From Rathayibacter sp. VKM Ac-2804 (GTDB lineage Bacteria; Actinomycetota; Actinomycetes; Actinomycetales; Microbacteriaceae): a DNA stretch of 64,000 nucleotides. The stretch spans positions 3,534,001 to 3,598,000 of the forward strand of contig NZ_CP047420.1 of the NCBI RefSeq assembly GCF_009866655.1. Direction: 5' to 3'. Of this stretch, positions 32,931 through 41,487 are shown one piece after another. The first letter of the stretch is position 1. Every line of letters starts with the position of its first letter. The notes under the pieces were generated by a model, which did not search any database, had not been told where the DNA came from, and saw nothing but the letters and a program-made list of their open reading frames with translations. A program made the translations under genes and the position numbers.

Positions 32931-33644
32931 GTGCAGGTGTTCTCCTCCCTCCCCGTGCGCCGGGTGCAGAAGCACCCGTCCGCGCTCGAGTACGTCGTCT
33001 GGCCCTCGACCCTGCCGCCGGTGCGCCAGGTGCTCGACGAGGGCTGGGACCTCGGCCCGGTCTCCGTGATCACCGGTGAGAACGGCTCCGGCAAGTCGAC
33101 GCTGCTCGAGGCGATCGCGCTCGCCTACGGGCTGAACGCCGAGGGCGGCTCGACCGGCGCGATGCACTCGACCCGCGTCTCGGAGTCGGACCTCTCCCAG
33201 CAGCTGCAGCTCGTGCGCGGGGCGGGCGCCTCCAAGCGCGGCTTCTTCCTCCGCGCGGAGACGATGCACGGCTTCTTCACCTACCTCGAGGACATCGGCC
33301 TCGGCGACGCGGACTACCACGAGCGCTCCCACGGGGAGTCGTTCCTCGACATCGTGGTGAACCGCTCCCGGATCCGCGGGCTGTGGCTGCTCGACGAGCC
33401 GGAGTCGGCGCTGTCGGTCTCGGGCTGCCTCGCGCTGATCGGCCAGCTGCGCTCGCTGGTCGCGGGCGGCTCGCAGGTGATCCTCTCGACGCACTCGCCG
33501 GTGCTCGCGGCGCTGCCGGGCGCTGACCTCTACGAGCTGGGCGAGTGGGGCCTGCGCCGCGCGGAGTACGACGACCTGGACCTCGTGCGGACCTGGCGCG
33601 GCTTCCTCGGCGACCCGCAGCGCTACCTCCGGCACCTGGCATGA
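32931..33644 (+). CDS. AAA family ATPase (ABC/RecF-like single-domain)
   Basis: This protein of about 237 aa has Walker A TGENGSGKSTLLEAIALAY near residue 49, a FFLRAETMHGFFTYLED segment, an HGESFLDIV signature-like region and Walker B LWLLDEPESALS followed by VILSTHSPVL. This is the small ATPase type related to predicted ATP-binding proteins of the AAA_21/AAA_15 group. The partner and process are unknown; no nuclease partner is adjacent. GGAGG sits 2 nt before GTG 32931 and 8 nt before GTG 32937, so the second may be the real start. A large palindrome follows the stop. Confidence 0.75.
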   Translation: MQVFSSLPVRRVQKHPSALEYVVWPSTLPPVRQVLDEGWDLGPVSVITGENGSGKSTLLEAIALAYGLNAEGGSTGAMHSTRVSESDLSQQLQLVRGAGASKRGFFLRAETMHGFFTYLEDIGLGDADYHERSHGESFLDIVVNRSRIRGLWLLDEPESALSVSGCLALIGQLRSLVAGGSQVILSTHSPVLAALPGADLYELGEWGLRRAEYDDLDLVRTWRGFLGDPQRYLRHLA

Positions 33645-33650
33645 CCGGGG

Positions 33651-33729
33651 CCGCGCACACCATCAGCTGAGGAGGGTGGGCCTCCTCGGTGGGGGGAGGG
33701 ACCCCCTTCTCCGCTGATGGTGTGCGGGG
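33651..33729. terminator. Large palindrome between convergent genes
   Basis: GCACACCATCAGC (33655-33667) and GCTGATGGTGTGC (33713-33725) are perfect 13-bp arms, extended by flanking C/G runs. The 45-bp inside contains a second hairpin (TGAGGAGG/CCTCCTCG). It fills the space between the convergent ATPase and secreted-protein genes and probably ends transcription from both sides. Confidence 0.7.
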
Positions 33730-33730
33730 C

Positions 33731-34759
33731 TCACCGGCAGGCCGGCGCCGTCAGGCCGTTGAAGGCGAAGCTCTCGCCGGGATGCGCGGGCCGGATCGAC
33801 GTGCGGAGGTGCTCGAAGGCGGCCTGCGTCGTCCCGCCCGTGCCGGGCGTGGCCCCGCAGTCCATCGACGACGAGGCGAAGGAGTCGACGACGGGGCCGG
33901 AGCCGTCGGCCGCCTCCGCCGCGATCTCGGCGCCGATCGCGTAGCCGCTCCCCCGGTCGGCCAGCGCCGTCATCGTGCCGAGCACGCGCGGCCAGAGGAC
34001 CGAGTCACGGAGCGAGCGCGGGGCGGCTGTCCCGGGAGCACCGGTCAGCGAGACGCTCAGGACCGTGCCGTTCAGGTGGACCGTCGACTCCCGCACCCCC
34101 GAGAACGCGCCGTCGATCTCGTGGGCGAGGCGCACGATCTCGTCGGCCGGGCGCTCCTCCTGCACGCGGATCGAGGCGGCGCCTCGGGTGTCGGTCGCGG
34201 GCTGCTCGATCGTCCAGTCGAGATCGCCCTCGGTGATCGCGGAGCGCTGGTCGAGGAGCAGATCGAGGGCGTCGAGCGCGGTCGCCGCACCCGCCGGGGC
34301 GAGGGCGATCGCGAGGACGGGGTAGGACTCGACCGTCCGCACCGAGAGGCTCCCGTCGATGCCGCGGCGCAGGGCGTCCCAGGCCTCGACGGGTGCGGTC
34401 CGGTCCCGCGGATCCGCGATCGCCAGGACGTCGTCGCCGGCCCGCAGCACCAGCTCGCTCGAGCGCCGCCCCGCCGGAGCCGTGCCGAGCGCCGCGTCGA
34501 TCGCCGCGGACGCCGTCGCCGCGAGCGCGACGAGGCGCTCCGCCGGGCAGTCCTCCCGGGCGGTGACGTCGACGTCGAAGACCGCCGGCTCGTCGCGCGA
34601 CAGCGGCGGCGCCGGACGCCACTGCGCCCTCGCGCTCTCGACGCAGTCGTCGGCCGACAGCGCCAGCTCGAGTCCCTCCGCCGGCCCCGTGCCGGTCGCG
34701 ACGACCGCGATCGTCAGCAGCACCGCCGCGCCCATGAGCGCCCGTCCCCGTCGTCCCAT
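33731..34759 (-). CDS. Exported or membrane-anchored protein of unknown function (342 aa)
   Basis: The start at ATG 34759 gives MGRRGRALMGAAVLLTIAVV, an uncleaved or cleaved signal segment, and places the rest outside the membrane. The remaining 310 residues are acidic and contain four Cys (DDCVES, REDCPAE, SMDCGA, APACR), suggesting disulphides. A repeated alpha/beta pattern is visible (VLAIADP...; VLAIALAPAG...). I do not recognise the family. It is divergent from the DUF2975 gene, across a region with TTCGATACG repeats. Confidence 0.65.
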   Translation of the reverse strand: MGRRGRALMGAAVLLTIAVVATGTGPAEGLELALSADDCVESARAQWRPAPPLSRDEPAVFDVDVTAREDCPAERLVALAATASAAIDAALGTAPAGRRSSELVLRAGDDVLAIADPRDRTAPVEAWDALRRGIDGSLSVRTVESYPVLAIALAPAGAATALDALDLLLDQRSAITEGDLDWTIEQPATDTRGAASIRVQEERPADEIVRLAHEIDGAFSGVRESTVHLNGTVLSVSLTGAPGTAAPRSLRDSVLWPRVLGTMTALADRGSGYAIGAEIAAEAADGSGPVVDSFASSSMDCGATPGTGGTTQAAFEHLRTSIRPAHPGESFAFNGLTAPACR

Positions 34760-34806
34760 GCCGATGCCCCCGTCCGCTCTTGCCGCTGGTGCGGTCGAGG
34801 TGACAG

Positions 34807-34844
34807 TATCGAGATTCGATACGAAACGCACGTCTTTCGATACG
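34807..34844. promoter_or_regulatory. Operator-like repeats TATCGAGATTCGATA and TTCGATACG
   Basis: TATCGAGATTCGATA (34807-34821) is a perfect palindrome with a 3-bp centre. TTCGATACG occurs within it (34815-34823) and again 21 bp later (34836-34844), two helical turns apart. It lies in the divergent promoter region of the DUF2975-XRE operon, so the XRE protein is the likely binder. Confidence 0.55.
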
Positions 34845-34918
34845 CCAGCCTCTCCCGCCGCACCCCTCACGACCCAGCACTGTCACGACCCCGCACTCTC
34901 ACGACCCAGGAGCCCCGC

Positions 34919-35383
34919 ATGCCCCGACCCGTCCTCCTCGCGCTCCGCACCCTCCTGCTGGTGCTGCTGCTCGGCTGCGTGCTCGTGCAGCTCGCCGTCG
35001 GCCCGGTCGCCCGCGAGGCGCTCGACGGCGGACCGGTCGACGCGGTGCTCGTCGCGGTCGTGGTCGCCGGACTGCTCTGCGTCGAGGCCGTGCTGATCGC
35101 GGTCTGGCGGCTGCTCAGCCTGGTCCGCGACGACACGCTCTTCGCCGGCGACCACCGCTCCGACCTCTGGGTCGACCTCGCGATCGGCGCCTTCGTCTCC
35201 GGCGCGGTCCTCGCCGTCGTCGGCGCCGTGGCCTCGCTCGTCGCGGTGCCCGCGCCCGTCACGGCCCTCGCCTTCGGCCTCGTCGCCGTGGCGAGCGCGA
35301 CGACCGCGCTGATCGTCGTCGTGATGCGGCGCCTGCTGCACCTCGCGGTGGAGCAGCGCAGCGAGCTCGCCGAGGTCGTCTGA
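34919..35383 (+). CDS. DUF2975-like membrane protein
   Basis: This 154-aa protein has four hydrophobic segments (LRTLLLVLLLGCVLVQLAVG, AVLVAVVVAGLLCVEAVLIA, IGAFVSGAVLAVVGAVASLV, LAFGLVAVASATTALIVVVM) and an RDDTLFAGDHRSDLW loop. DUF2975 proteins are commonly encoded just before a small YozG-like XRE regulator, exactly as here. CAGGAG lies before the ATG. Its stop overlaps the next ATG (TGATG), so the two are coupled. Confidence 0.75.
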   Translation: MPRPVLLALRTLLLVLLLGCVLVQLAVGPVAREALDGGPVDAVLVAVVVAGLLCVEAVLIAVWRLLSLVRDDTLFAGDHRSDLWVDLAIGAFVSGAVLAVVGAVASLVAVPAPVTALAFGLVAVASATTALIVVVMRRLLHLAVEQRSELAEVV

Positions 35384-35631
35384 TGGCGATCGTGCTGCAC
35401 CTCGACGTCGAGCTCGCCAAGCGCAAGATGTCGGTGACCGACCTGGCCGCAGCGGTCGGCATCACCACGGCGAACATCTCGATCCTCAAGAACGGCCGCG
35501 CCAAGGCGGTCCGCTTCTCCACCCTCGACGCGATCTGCGCAGTCCTCGACTGCCAGCCCGGCGACATTCTGAGCCGCGTCCCCGACGAGGAGGGGAGCGA
35601 TGCCGAGCTCGCCGCAGGCGCCACCCGCTGA
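35383..35631 (+). CDS. Small XRE (YozG-like) transcriptional regulator
   Basis: This 82-aa helix-turn-helix protein reads MAIVLHLDVELAKRKMSVTD then LAAAVGITTANISILKNGRA and FSTLDAICAVLDCQPGDILS, the typical five-helix Cro/C1 fold. It probably regulates its own operon through the nearby TTCGATACG repeats. The next gene begins inside its 3' end with a 32-bp overlap. Confidence 0.88.
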   Translation: MAIVLHLDVELAKRKMSVTDLAAAVGITTANISILKNGRAKAVRFSTLDAICAVLDCQPGDILSRVPDEEGSDAELAAGATR

Positions 35632-36268
35632 GAGACCAACGCACCTCGACCGCCGCATCTTCGCTGCGGGGGCCTGGCAGCTCGTGGCGGTCGTCCTCCT
35701 CGGCGTGCTGGGGCCAATCGCTCCCCTCTACCGCGTCGCCGGCACGAGCGGGCAGGAGGCGCTGGCCTGGGGGACCATCGTGGTCGGTGACGTCGTGCCG
35801 TCGCTGCTTGGGATCGAGCTGGTGATGCTCGCCGGCGGTCCGATCTGCCTCCTGGCCGGCTGCATCCTCCCCGGGATCCCGCGGGAGCCGTCGAGGACCA
35901 GGACCGCCCTCGGCGTCCTCAGTGCCGTCCTCCTGATCGTCTGCGTGCCGTGCGCCGTCTTCTTCTCACTGCTGTTCAGCACCAGCACCTACTCCGTCCT
36001 CCGGTCCGCGAGCGACGACGGCTGCCGCGTCGTGGTGCGCGAGTTCGGGTTCCTCCGCGCGGCGGGTGGGTCCCTCGGCCTGGTGCGGCCGGGCTCGGTC
36101 GTCGCGGAGTGGCTCGAGGACTACTCGGCGAGCGACGGCCACCAGCCCTTCAGCGCGGGCGACTACGAGCTGAACTGGAGCGGGGAGACCGCCCGGCTGC
36201 GCGTCGGCCTGACTCCCGCCGAGCCCGCGTCGCTGGTGGAGGACGGCCTGCTCGACTGCTCCCGCTGA
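35600..36268 (+). CDS. Membrane protein of unknown function (222 aa)
   Basis: The ATG at 35600, with GAGGAGGGGAG before it, lies within the end of the XRE gene. The protein has about four hydrophobic segments (residues 22-45, 60-90 and 103-127 include WQLVAVVLLGVLGPIAPLY and VLSAVLLIVCVPCAVFFSLL), then an outside domain of about 90 residues with two Cys (DDGCRVVV and LLDCSR). I cannot name a family. It is part of the DUF2975-XRE operon. Confidence 0.65.
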   Translation: MPSSPQAPPAERPTHLDRRIFAAGAWQLVAVVLLGVLGPIAPLYRVAGTSGQEALAWGTIVVGDVVPSLLGIELVMLAGGPICLLAGCILPGIPREPSRTRTALGVLSAVLLIVCVPCAVFFSLLFSTSTYSVLRSASDDGCRVVVREFGFLRAAGGSLGLVRPGSVVAEWLEDYSASDGHQPFSAGDYELNWSGETARLRVGLTPAEPASLVEDGLLDCSR

Positions 36269-36404
36269 GAGCGCTCCCTCCGCACCCCGCGAAGGGGGAC
36301 GTCGGGCGCGCTCGATCGTCTCCGCGCCGAAACAGGCGTGCAACATCCGGCTCCGAGACTGGGGAGGTTCCAAGCCCCCTCCCACTCGATCCGAAGGTTG
36401 TCGC

Positions 36405-38357
36405 TTGTCCCCCTCCCCCTCGTTCCGGAGGGTCGTCCGACTCTCCGCCGCCACCGCCCTGTGCACCGGGCTCGCACTCGGCACCGCCCTCGCCGCCCCC
36501 GCGGCGCTCGGCGCGACCACTCCCCCCGTCGACGCGGCCGCCCCCGCCGTCGTCGACCTCAGCATCACCGACGCCCTGGCGCTCCTGCAGTCCGGCGCGA
36601 CGACGTCCGTCGCCCTGACCCAGCGCTACCTCGACCGCATCGCCGCGTACGACGACCCGTACGGCGACCAGCCCGGTCTCGCCGCCGTCATCCTCGCCAA
36701 CCCGGACGCGCTCGCCACAGCGGCCGAGCTCGACGCCGAGCGCGCGGCCGGCTCGCTCCGCGGCCCGCTGCACGGCATCCCGATCCTGGTGAAGGACAAC
36801 TACGCCACGTTCGACATGCCCACCACCGCGGGCAGCGCCTCCCTGCACACGTACCAGACCAAGCTCGACTCGACGGCCGTCCAGCGCCTGCGCGACGCGG
36901 GCGCGATCATCCTCGCGAAGACCAACATGGCCGAGTTCGCCTGGCACGGCACCTACACGCTCAGCTCGGAGCGCGGCCGGACGAACAACCCCTACAACCA
37001 GGCCAACAGCGCCAGCGGCTCGAGCGGAGGCACCGGCGCGGCCGTCGCCGCCGGCTACGCCCCCGCGGGCCTCGGCACCGACACCTGCGGCTCGATCGTC
37101 GGACCGAGCGCGCACCAGAGCCTCGTCGGCTACCGGCCGACCATGGGCCTGACCAGCGTCACGGGCATCGTCCCGCTGTCGCCGCGCCAGGACGTCTCGG
37201 GCCCGATGACCACGACCGTCACCGACGCCGCGCTGCTGATGGAGGTGCTGGCCGGCTACGACCCGACCGACCCGCTGACCGTCATCGCGGACCAGCAGGA
37301 CAGCTCGGCCTACGTCGAGGGGCTCAGCGACACCGCGCTCGAGGGCAAGCGCATCGGCTACGTGCGCTGGGACTACGAGGAGGACCCGGCCCGCCCGGGC
37401 CTCGCCGAGACCACCGGGCTCGTCGACCAGGCGGTCCTCGACCTCGCCGCGCAGGGCGCCGAGATCGTGCCGGTGCCGACCTTCACCCGCGAGTTCGTGG
37501 CGAACACGCTGGTGAGCGGCGGCTACCTCGACCTGCGCCCCGGCATCGACGCGTTCTTCGCGGACACCGAGGCGACCTGGCCCGAGGGCCTCGCGGGTCT
37601 CACGGAGCCGGCCGACGCGCTGACCTTCTCGGACGTCATGGCGGACGGCAAGACCTCGCTGCTGCCGGACGACGTCGCGTTCTTCGAGAGCAACGCGGAC
37701 ATCCCGAACCCCGCCTACGATGCGGCGATCGCGGCGCAGGACGCGGGCAAGCTGGCGATGGACCAGTTCTTCGTCGACAACGACCTCGACGCCCTGGCCA
37801 TGCCGACCAGCGCGACGGCGGCGACTCCCGACTGGGCGGGCACGACGTTCTGCGACGTCGGCGCGAACACCGGGGTGCCGACGGTCTCGCTGCCCGCCGG
37901 CTTCACCTCGACCGGGACCGCCGCCGGCCTCGAGCTGGCCGCCCCGCGCAGCCAGGACGCGGCGCTGCTGGCGATGTCGTACGACTACGAGCAGGCGACG
38001 CTGAACCGCGTCGCGCCGGCCTCGACCCCGGAGCTGGCGGCCGCGCCGACCCCGGAGCCGACGGCCACGCCGACCGCGCCGCCGGTCGAGCCGACGGCTG
38101 AGCCCACGGCCGAGCCGACCGTGGCACCGACCGCCGAGCCGACCGTGGCGCCGACGGCCGTGCCGACCGCGACCGCCGGGCCCGTCGCTTCGGCGCCGAC
38201 CGCGACGCCGAAGCCCACGGCGAAGCCCGGCGCCGCTCTCGCGCACACCGGCGCCGAGGGCACGACCGGCCTCGCCGCGCTGGCCTTCGCCCTCATCGCC
38301 GGCGGCGCGGGTGCGCTCGCGCTGACGGCGACGCGCCGGAGGACCGCTCAGAAGTAA
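36405..38357 (+). CDS. Secreted, cell-wall-anchored amidase (amidase signature family)
   Basis: This 650-aa protein starts at TTG 36405 with GAAGG upstream. It has a signal peptide (residues 1-36, ending AAPAALGA), then an amidase signature domain with Lys130 (GIPILVKDN), the Gly/Ser loop SGSSGGTG near 204-211 and the likely nucleophile Ser230 in GTDTCGSIVGPS. A Pro-Thr-Ala-Glu repeat stalk (about 540-610) leads to LAHTG, a hydrophobic segment and RRR, which is a sorting signal. The LAxTG form fits class E sortases of high-GC actinobacteria. It should hydrolyse amides at the cell surface; the substrate is unknown. The usual GGS before the nucleophile reads CGS here. Confidence 0.85.
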   Translation: MSPSPSFRRVVRLSAATALCTGLALGTALAAPAALGATTPPVDAAAPAVVDLSITDALALLQSGATTSVALTQRYLDRIAAYDDPYGDQPGLAAVILANPDALATAAELDAERAAGSLRGPLHGIPILVKDNYATFDMPTTAGSASLHTYQTKLDSTAVQRLRDAGAIILAKTNMAEFAWHGTYTLSSERGRTNNPYNQANSASGSSGGTGAAVAAGYAPAGLGTDTCGSIVGPSAHQSLVGYRPTMGLTSVTGIVPLSPRQDVSGPMTTTVTDAALLMEVLAGYDPTDPLTVIADQQDSSAYVEGLSDTALEGKRIGYVRWDYEEDPARPGLAETTGLVDQAVLDLAAQGAEIVPVPTFTREFVANTLVSGGYLDLRPGIDAFFADTEATWPEGLAGLTEPADALTFSDVMADGKTSLLPDDVAFFESNADIPNPAYDAAIAAQDAGKLAMDQFFVDNDLDALAMPTSATAATPDWAGTTFCDVGANTGVPTVSLPAGFTSTGTAAGLELAAPRSQDAALLAMSYDYEQATLNRVAPASTPELAAAPTPEPTATPTAPPVEPTAEPTAEPTVAPTAEPTVAPTAVPTATAGPVASAPTATPKPTAKPGAALAHTGAEGTTGLAALAFALIAGGAGALALTATRRRTAQK

Positions 38358-38371
38358 CCACCGCACGGCAC

Positions 38372-38401
38372 GCGGGGTCGGCGGGTCTCCGCCGGCCCCG
38401 C
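38372..38401 (+). terminator. Hairpin terminator after the amidase gene
   Basis: GCGGGGTCGGCGG and CCGCCGGCCCCGC form a 13-bp stem with one T-G wobble around a GTCT loop, 14 nt after the stop. Confidence 0.75.
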
Positions 38402-38446
38402 TTCCGCGTCTCGGCTGCGCAGCTCACTCGCCCGACCTGCGCCCTC

Positions 38447-38487
38447 ATGCTGATCGAGTAGCCCGCGCAGCGGGGGTATCGAGATCC
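38447..38487 (+). repeat. Dispersed hairpin repeat, copy 5
   Basis: ATGCTGATCGAGTAGCCCGC followed by GCAGCGGGGGTATCGAGATCC (split here). It lies in the 179-bp gap between the amidase terminator and the convergent membrane protein gene. Confidence 0.85.
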
Positions 38488-38536
38488 ACCACCGCTGGAA
38501 GGCGAGTCAGCAGACCCCGCATCCCGCCGGCACCGC

Positions 38537-39652
38537 TCAGGCGGCCACCGCGACCGGCTGGATCCGCGCCCGAGGCGCCCAGCCGAAGGCGATCGCCGCG
38601 ACGGCGAGCGAGAGCTGCCCGACCCAGGGCAGCACCGCCGACACGAGCGACGCGTCGTAGCCGCTGGTCGCGAACGAGTCGGCGATCGACATCCCGATGC
38701 CGAAGCCGGTGAAGAAGCGGAAGAAGATCGCCGCGCCGGCCAGCGAGAGCATCACGATCACGAGGCGCCGCGGAGTGAGGGCGTCGCCGACCCGGTGCGC
38801 GGCGAGCGCCGCCACCAGCAGGGCCGGCACCGTCCAGAAGGCGGCCCAGACCGCCGTCAGCACGAGCGTGCCGTTCAGCGAGAAGCCGTCGCGCTCAGCC
38901 AGGAGCCGGTAGATCGTGCCGAGCTCGGTGCCCGGGACCTTGGCGAGCGGATTCCACACCAGCAGGTCGATCGCGCCGACCACGACGACCGCGAGCACCA
39001 GCGCCGCCCCGCCGAGGGCGACCGGGACGCGCCGAGCCCGCGGGGCCGTCCGGTGCCCCCACACCACCGGCCGTGTCCCGCCGATCACCGCGACGCCCGT
39101 GGCGAGCCCCGCGCTCGCCACCAGGAAGCCGAGGAACAGCAGCCACCACGGCGCCCCCGGCACCAGCGCGCCGACCGTCACCATCGCCGGGCCCGCGATC
39201 GCCGCGAGCAGCGAGACCTTCGCGAGCCGCGTCTCCGCGGCGCGGGCGGCCCCGATCATGTGCGCGACCCCGACCAGCCCGACCACCAGCGCCAGGACCA
39301 CGAGCGCCCGCCCCGTCGACTGCACGATGCCGACCACTCCCCCGGACACCCCCTCCGGGGCGACGCCGCCGCCGGTGAGGTACCCGCCGATCAGGATCAC
39401 CGCGGCCGCCGTCAGCAGCCCGAGCCCGCGCCGCGCCAGCCGTCGCGGCCGGAGGAACCGCGGCTCCCCCGAGTGCACCGGCAGCCCGCGGTCGAGCGTC
39501 GCGCTGAGCACGAGCGCGCCGAGCACGACGTCGCCGCGCCGAAGGCCCGCCTCGTCCGCGCCGGCGACGTCGGCCCGCCACTCCTCGAGGTAGCGCTCGC
39601 GCGCGAGCGGAGGGAGGAGGAGGGCCAGGAGTCGCAGCAGCAGGTCGATCAC
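38537..39652 (-). CDS. Multi-pass membrane protein paired with PadR
   Basis: This protein of about 371 aa starts at a GTG that overlaps the padR stop (GTGA). Its N-terminus, VIDLLLRLLALLLPPLARER and YLEEWRADVAGADEAGLRRG, is the permease-prefix-like helix pair often seen after PadR genes. About eight to nine TM segments follow. No ABC domain or channel motif is recognised. The overlap and gene order suggest that PadR represses it, but the transported compound is unknown. Confidence 0.7.
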   Translation of the reverse strand: MIDLLLRLLALLLPPLARERYLEEWRADVAGADEAGLRRGDVVLGALVLSATLDRGLPVHSGEPRFLRPRRLARRGLGLLTAAAVILIGGYLTGGGVAPEGVSGGVVGIVQSTGRALVVLALVVGLVGVAHMIGAARAAETRLAKVSLLAAIAGPAMVTVGALVPGAPWWLLFLGFLVASAGLATGVAVIGGTRPVVWGHRTAPRARRVPVALGGAALVLAVVVVGAIDLLVWNPLAKVPGTELGTIYRLLAERDGFSLNGTLVLTAVWAAFWTVPALLVAALAAHRVGDALTPRRLVIVMLSLAGAAIFFRFFTGFGIGMSIADSFATSGYDASLVSAVLPWVGQLSLAVAAIAFGWAPRARIQPVAVAA

Positions 39653-39969
39653 GCGCGGGCCTCCGCTCCGGAGAGCCGGACCGCCCGGGCCGCGGCCGCC
39701 TCGAACCGCGCGACGGCGGTGGTCGCCGCCTCCGCCCCGTCGCTCGTCAGCTCGTACAGCCGGCGCCGCGGACCGCTGCGCTCGGTCTCCGCCTCCCACG
39801 CCGACGACACCCAGCCGGCGCCCTCGAGCCGCTCGAGGATCGGATACACGCTGCCCGCCGGCCGCCCCGTGCCCTTGATGACGAGCATCCCCCAGGTCGG
39901 CCCGGAGGCGTCGAGGAGCGCGCGGAGCACGTCCGCGGTCGCGGCGGTCATGCGGCTGAGCGGAGTCAT
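39649..39969 (-). CDS. PadR family transcriptional regulator
   Basis: This 106-aa protein has the PadR winged helix: ADVLRALLDASGPTWGMLVI then TGRPAGSVYPILERLEGAGW and the basic wing RSGPRRRLYELTSDG. It is of the short subfamily without a large C-terminal domain. It begins its operon with the membrane protein and has a palindrome 13-28 bp before its start, consistent with autoregulation. Confidence 0.88.
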   Translation of the reverse strand: MTPLSRMTAATADVLRALLDASGPTWGMLVIKGTGRPAGSVYPILERLEGAGWVSSAWEAETERSGPRRRLYELTSDGAEAATTAVARFEAAAARAVRLSGAEARA

Positions 39970-39981
39970 GCGCCGAGGCTA

Positions 39982-39997
39982 CCTATGTAGAGATAGG
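39982..39997 (-). promoter_or_regulatory. CCTAT-N6-ATAGG palindrome before padR
   Basis: CCTATGTAGAGATAGG has perfect 5-bp arms. It sits 13 bp before the padR ATG and 33 bp before the divergent gene at 40030, so it could control both. Binding by PadR is inference. Confidence 0.5.
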
Positions 39998-40029
39998 CCG
40001 GTCAATCGAGCGGCTGCGATACTCGCGGC

Positions 40030-40686
40030 ATGACGCAGTACAACCCCGCCGTGTTCCCCGAGCCCACCCCCGGCATCGGCCCGCAGGCCCCGAAGACCGG
40101 CAACGGCCTCGGCCTCGCCTCGCTGATCATCGGCATCGCCTCGCTCGTCGGCGCCGTCGTCCCGATCGTCAACTACGTCTCCGGCTTCGTCGCCTTCGTC
40201 GGCGTCGTGCTCGGCGTGATCGCGCTCTTCCTCAAGGGCAGGAAGAAGGGGACCGCCATCGCCGGCGTGATCCTCAACGCCGTGGCGATCCTGCTCTCGA
40301 TCATCCTGGCGATCGTCTACACCGCCGGCTTCGCGACCGGCATCTCGAACGCGATCGCGACCGCGCAGGCCTCGGCGACGTCCGGGCCCCCGCAGCAACT
40401 GGTCTACGAGGTGACCGGCGCCGGGACGAGCACCTCGATCTTCTACACCACGCTCGACGGCACGAACTCCGGCGTGGAGCAGGTCGCCGGCCAGCCCCTC
40501 CCCTTCACCGAGGAGCAGCAGGTCGACAGCGGCGCCGCCTTCCAGGCCTTCTCCCTCACCGCGACGAACGGCGCCGACGACGAGGGCGACATCACCTGCC
40601 GCATCACCCTCGACGGCGAGGTCCTCGCCGAGGAGACCGCCACCGGCGCCTTCGCCTCCGCCGTCTGCGTCGCGACCCCGCAGTAG
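40030..40686 (+). CDS. DUF4190-like membrane protein with MmpS-like C-terminal domain
   Basis: This 218-aa protein has a Pro-rich cytoplasmic start, two to three TM segments (GLASLIIGIASLVGAVVPIV, GFVAFVGVVLGVIALFLKG, IAGVILNAVAILLSIILAIV) in the DUF4190 layout and an outside domain beginning QLVYEVTGAGTSTSIFYTT, similar to MmpS-type accessory domains. Two Cys (DITCRI and AVCVAT) may pair. It is a probable envelope protein; the precise role is unknown. It is divergent from padR. Confidence 0.65.
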   Translation: MTQYNPAVFPEPTPGIGPQAPKTGNGLGLASLIIGIASLVGAVVPIVNYVSGFVAFVGVVLGVIALFLKGRKKGTAIAGVILNAVAILLSIILAIVYTAGFATGISNAIATAQASATSGPPQQLVYEVTGAGTSTSIFYTTLDGTNSGVEQVAGQPLPFTEEQQVDSGAAFQAFSLTATNGADDEGDITCRITLDGEVLAEETATGAFASAVCVATPQ

Positions 40687-40764
40687 GGGCCCGCTGCGCA
40701 TTTGTCATCGGTCCTCAAGTCGGCGGCTGCCTCGACACTTTCGAGGACGACGGGTTCCCCATCG

Positions 40765-40835
40765 ACGCGACGGCGGGATTCGAACCCGCGTCAGCGGTGT
40801 TGCAGACCGCTCCCTGGCCTCTCGGGCACGCCGCG
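40765..40835 (-). tRNA. tRNA-Cys (GCA)
   Basis: On the minus strand the acceptor arms CGCGGCG and CGTCGCG pair with one G-U, the discriminator base is U as expected for Cys, the anticodon stem GCGGT/ACCGC encloses CTGCAAC with anticodon GCA, and the T-arm is GCGGG-TTCGAAT-CCCGC. The gene is 71 nt and the CCA end is not encoded. The 310-bp stretch 40687-40996 around it has no protein gene that I can support. Confidence 0.95.
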
Positions 40836-40996
40836 ATGACGGCGGGAGACGGTGCTCGAGCACCGGATCCCGCGTCCATCCAGGGTGCTGCCCGGGCGCT
40901 CGCGAGCGAAGTCCACTACCCCCGATGACGGGGTGTTCCGCCGTGTGACGTGGTGGGCTGCACGATCGCGAGTGGACGAGGGCCTAGCCTCCGAGC

Positions 40997-41467
40997 GTGA
41001 ACGAACAGTCCGAAGCGGCGATCAAGAACAGGACGTCGAGCACTCGCAGGCGCCGCACCCTCGTGATCGGCGGTGTGCTCGCCGTGCTGGTCGCGATCCC
41101 GGCCGGGCTCGTGGCGCTCGCGCTCAGCGACTGGGGCGACCCGACGGCCGGGACGATGCCTCCGGAGGGCGACGGCCGGGTGCTGGTCGCGCGGCTGCTG
41201 CCCGTGCTCGACGACGACGCGGCGATCGCCGAGCTCGTCCCCGCGGACACGGCCGAGCAGCGGGCGACGATCACACGGTTCTGCTCCGAGCTGGTCGGGA
41301 CGGATCCGGTGGTGACGATCTACGACGCGATCGTGCCGACGCCCTTCAGCGTCTCCCTGCACACGGTGCCGGAGCCGGGAGTCGTCCCGCACCAGTGCGC
41401 GCTCGGGTTCAGCTGGGTGAAGGACGAGGGCTGGCACGTCGGCGCGGAGGAGAGCCGCCTGGGCTGA
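40997..41467 (+). CDS. Single-TM hypothetical protein (156 aa)
   Basis: From GTG 40997 the protein has a basic N-terminus (KNRTSSTRRRR), a TM segment (TLVIGGVLAVLVAIPAGLVA) and an outside domain of about 110 residues with Cys in RFCSEL and HQCALG. The family is unknown. A TAGCCT hexamer lies just upstream, so a very short leader is possible. It is convergent with the next gene. Confidence 0.6.
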   Translation: MNEQSEAAIKNRTSSTRRRRTLVIGGVLAVLVAIPAGLVALALSDWGDPTAGTMPPEGDGRVLVARLLPVLDDDAAIAELVPADTAEQRATITRFCSELVGTDPVVTIYDAIVPTPFSVSLHTVPEPGVVPHQCALGFSWVKDEGWHVGAEESRLG

Positions 41468-41487
41468 CCCCGCGCCGACGCGGACGG

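Noticed and set aside
33651..33729. Transposon terminal repeats
   Set aside because: The arms are only 45 bp apart with no gene between them, which fits a bidirectional terminator better.
40765..40835. tRNA-Cys as an attachment site of an integrated element
   Set aside because: No repeated tRNA 3' end, integrase or GC shift was found next to it. The lower-GC island starts about 8 kb away.
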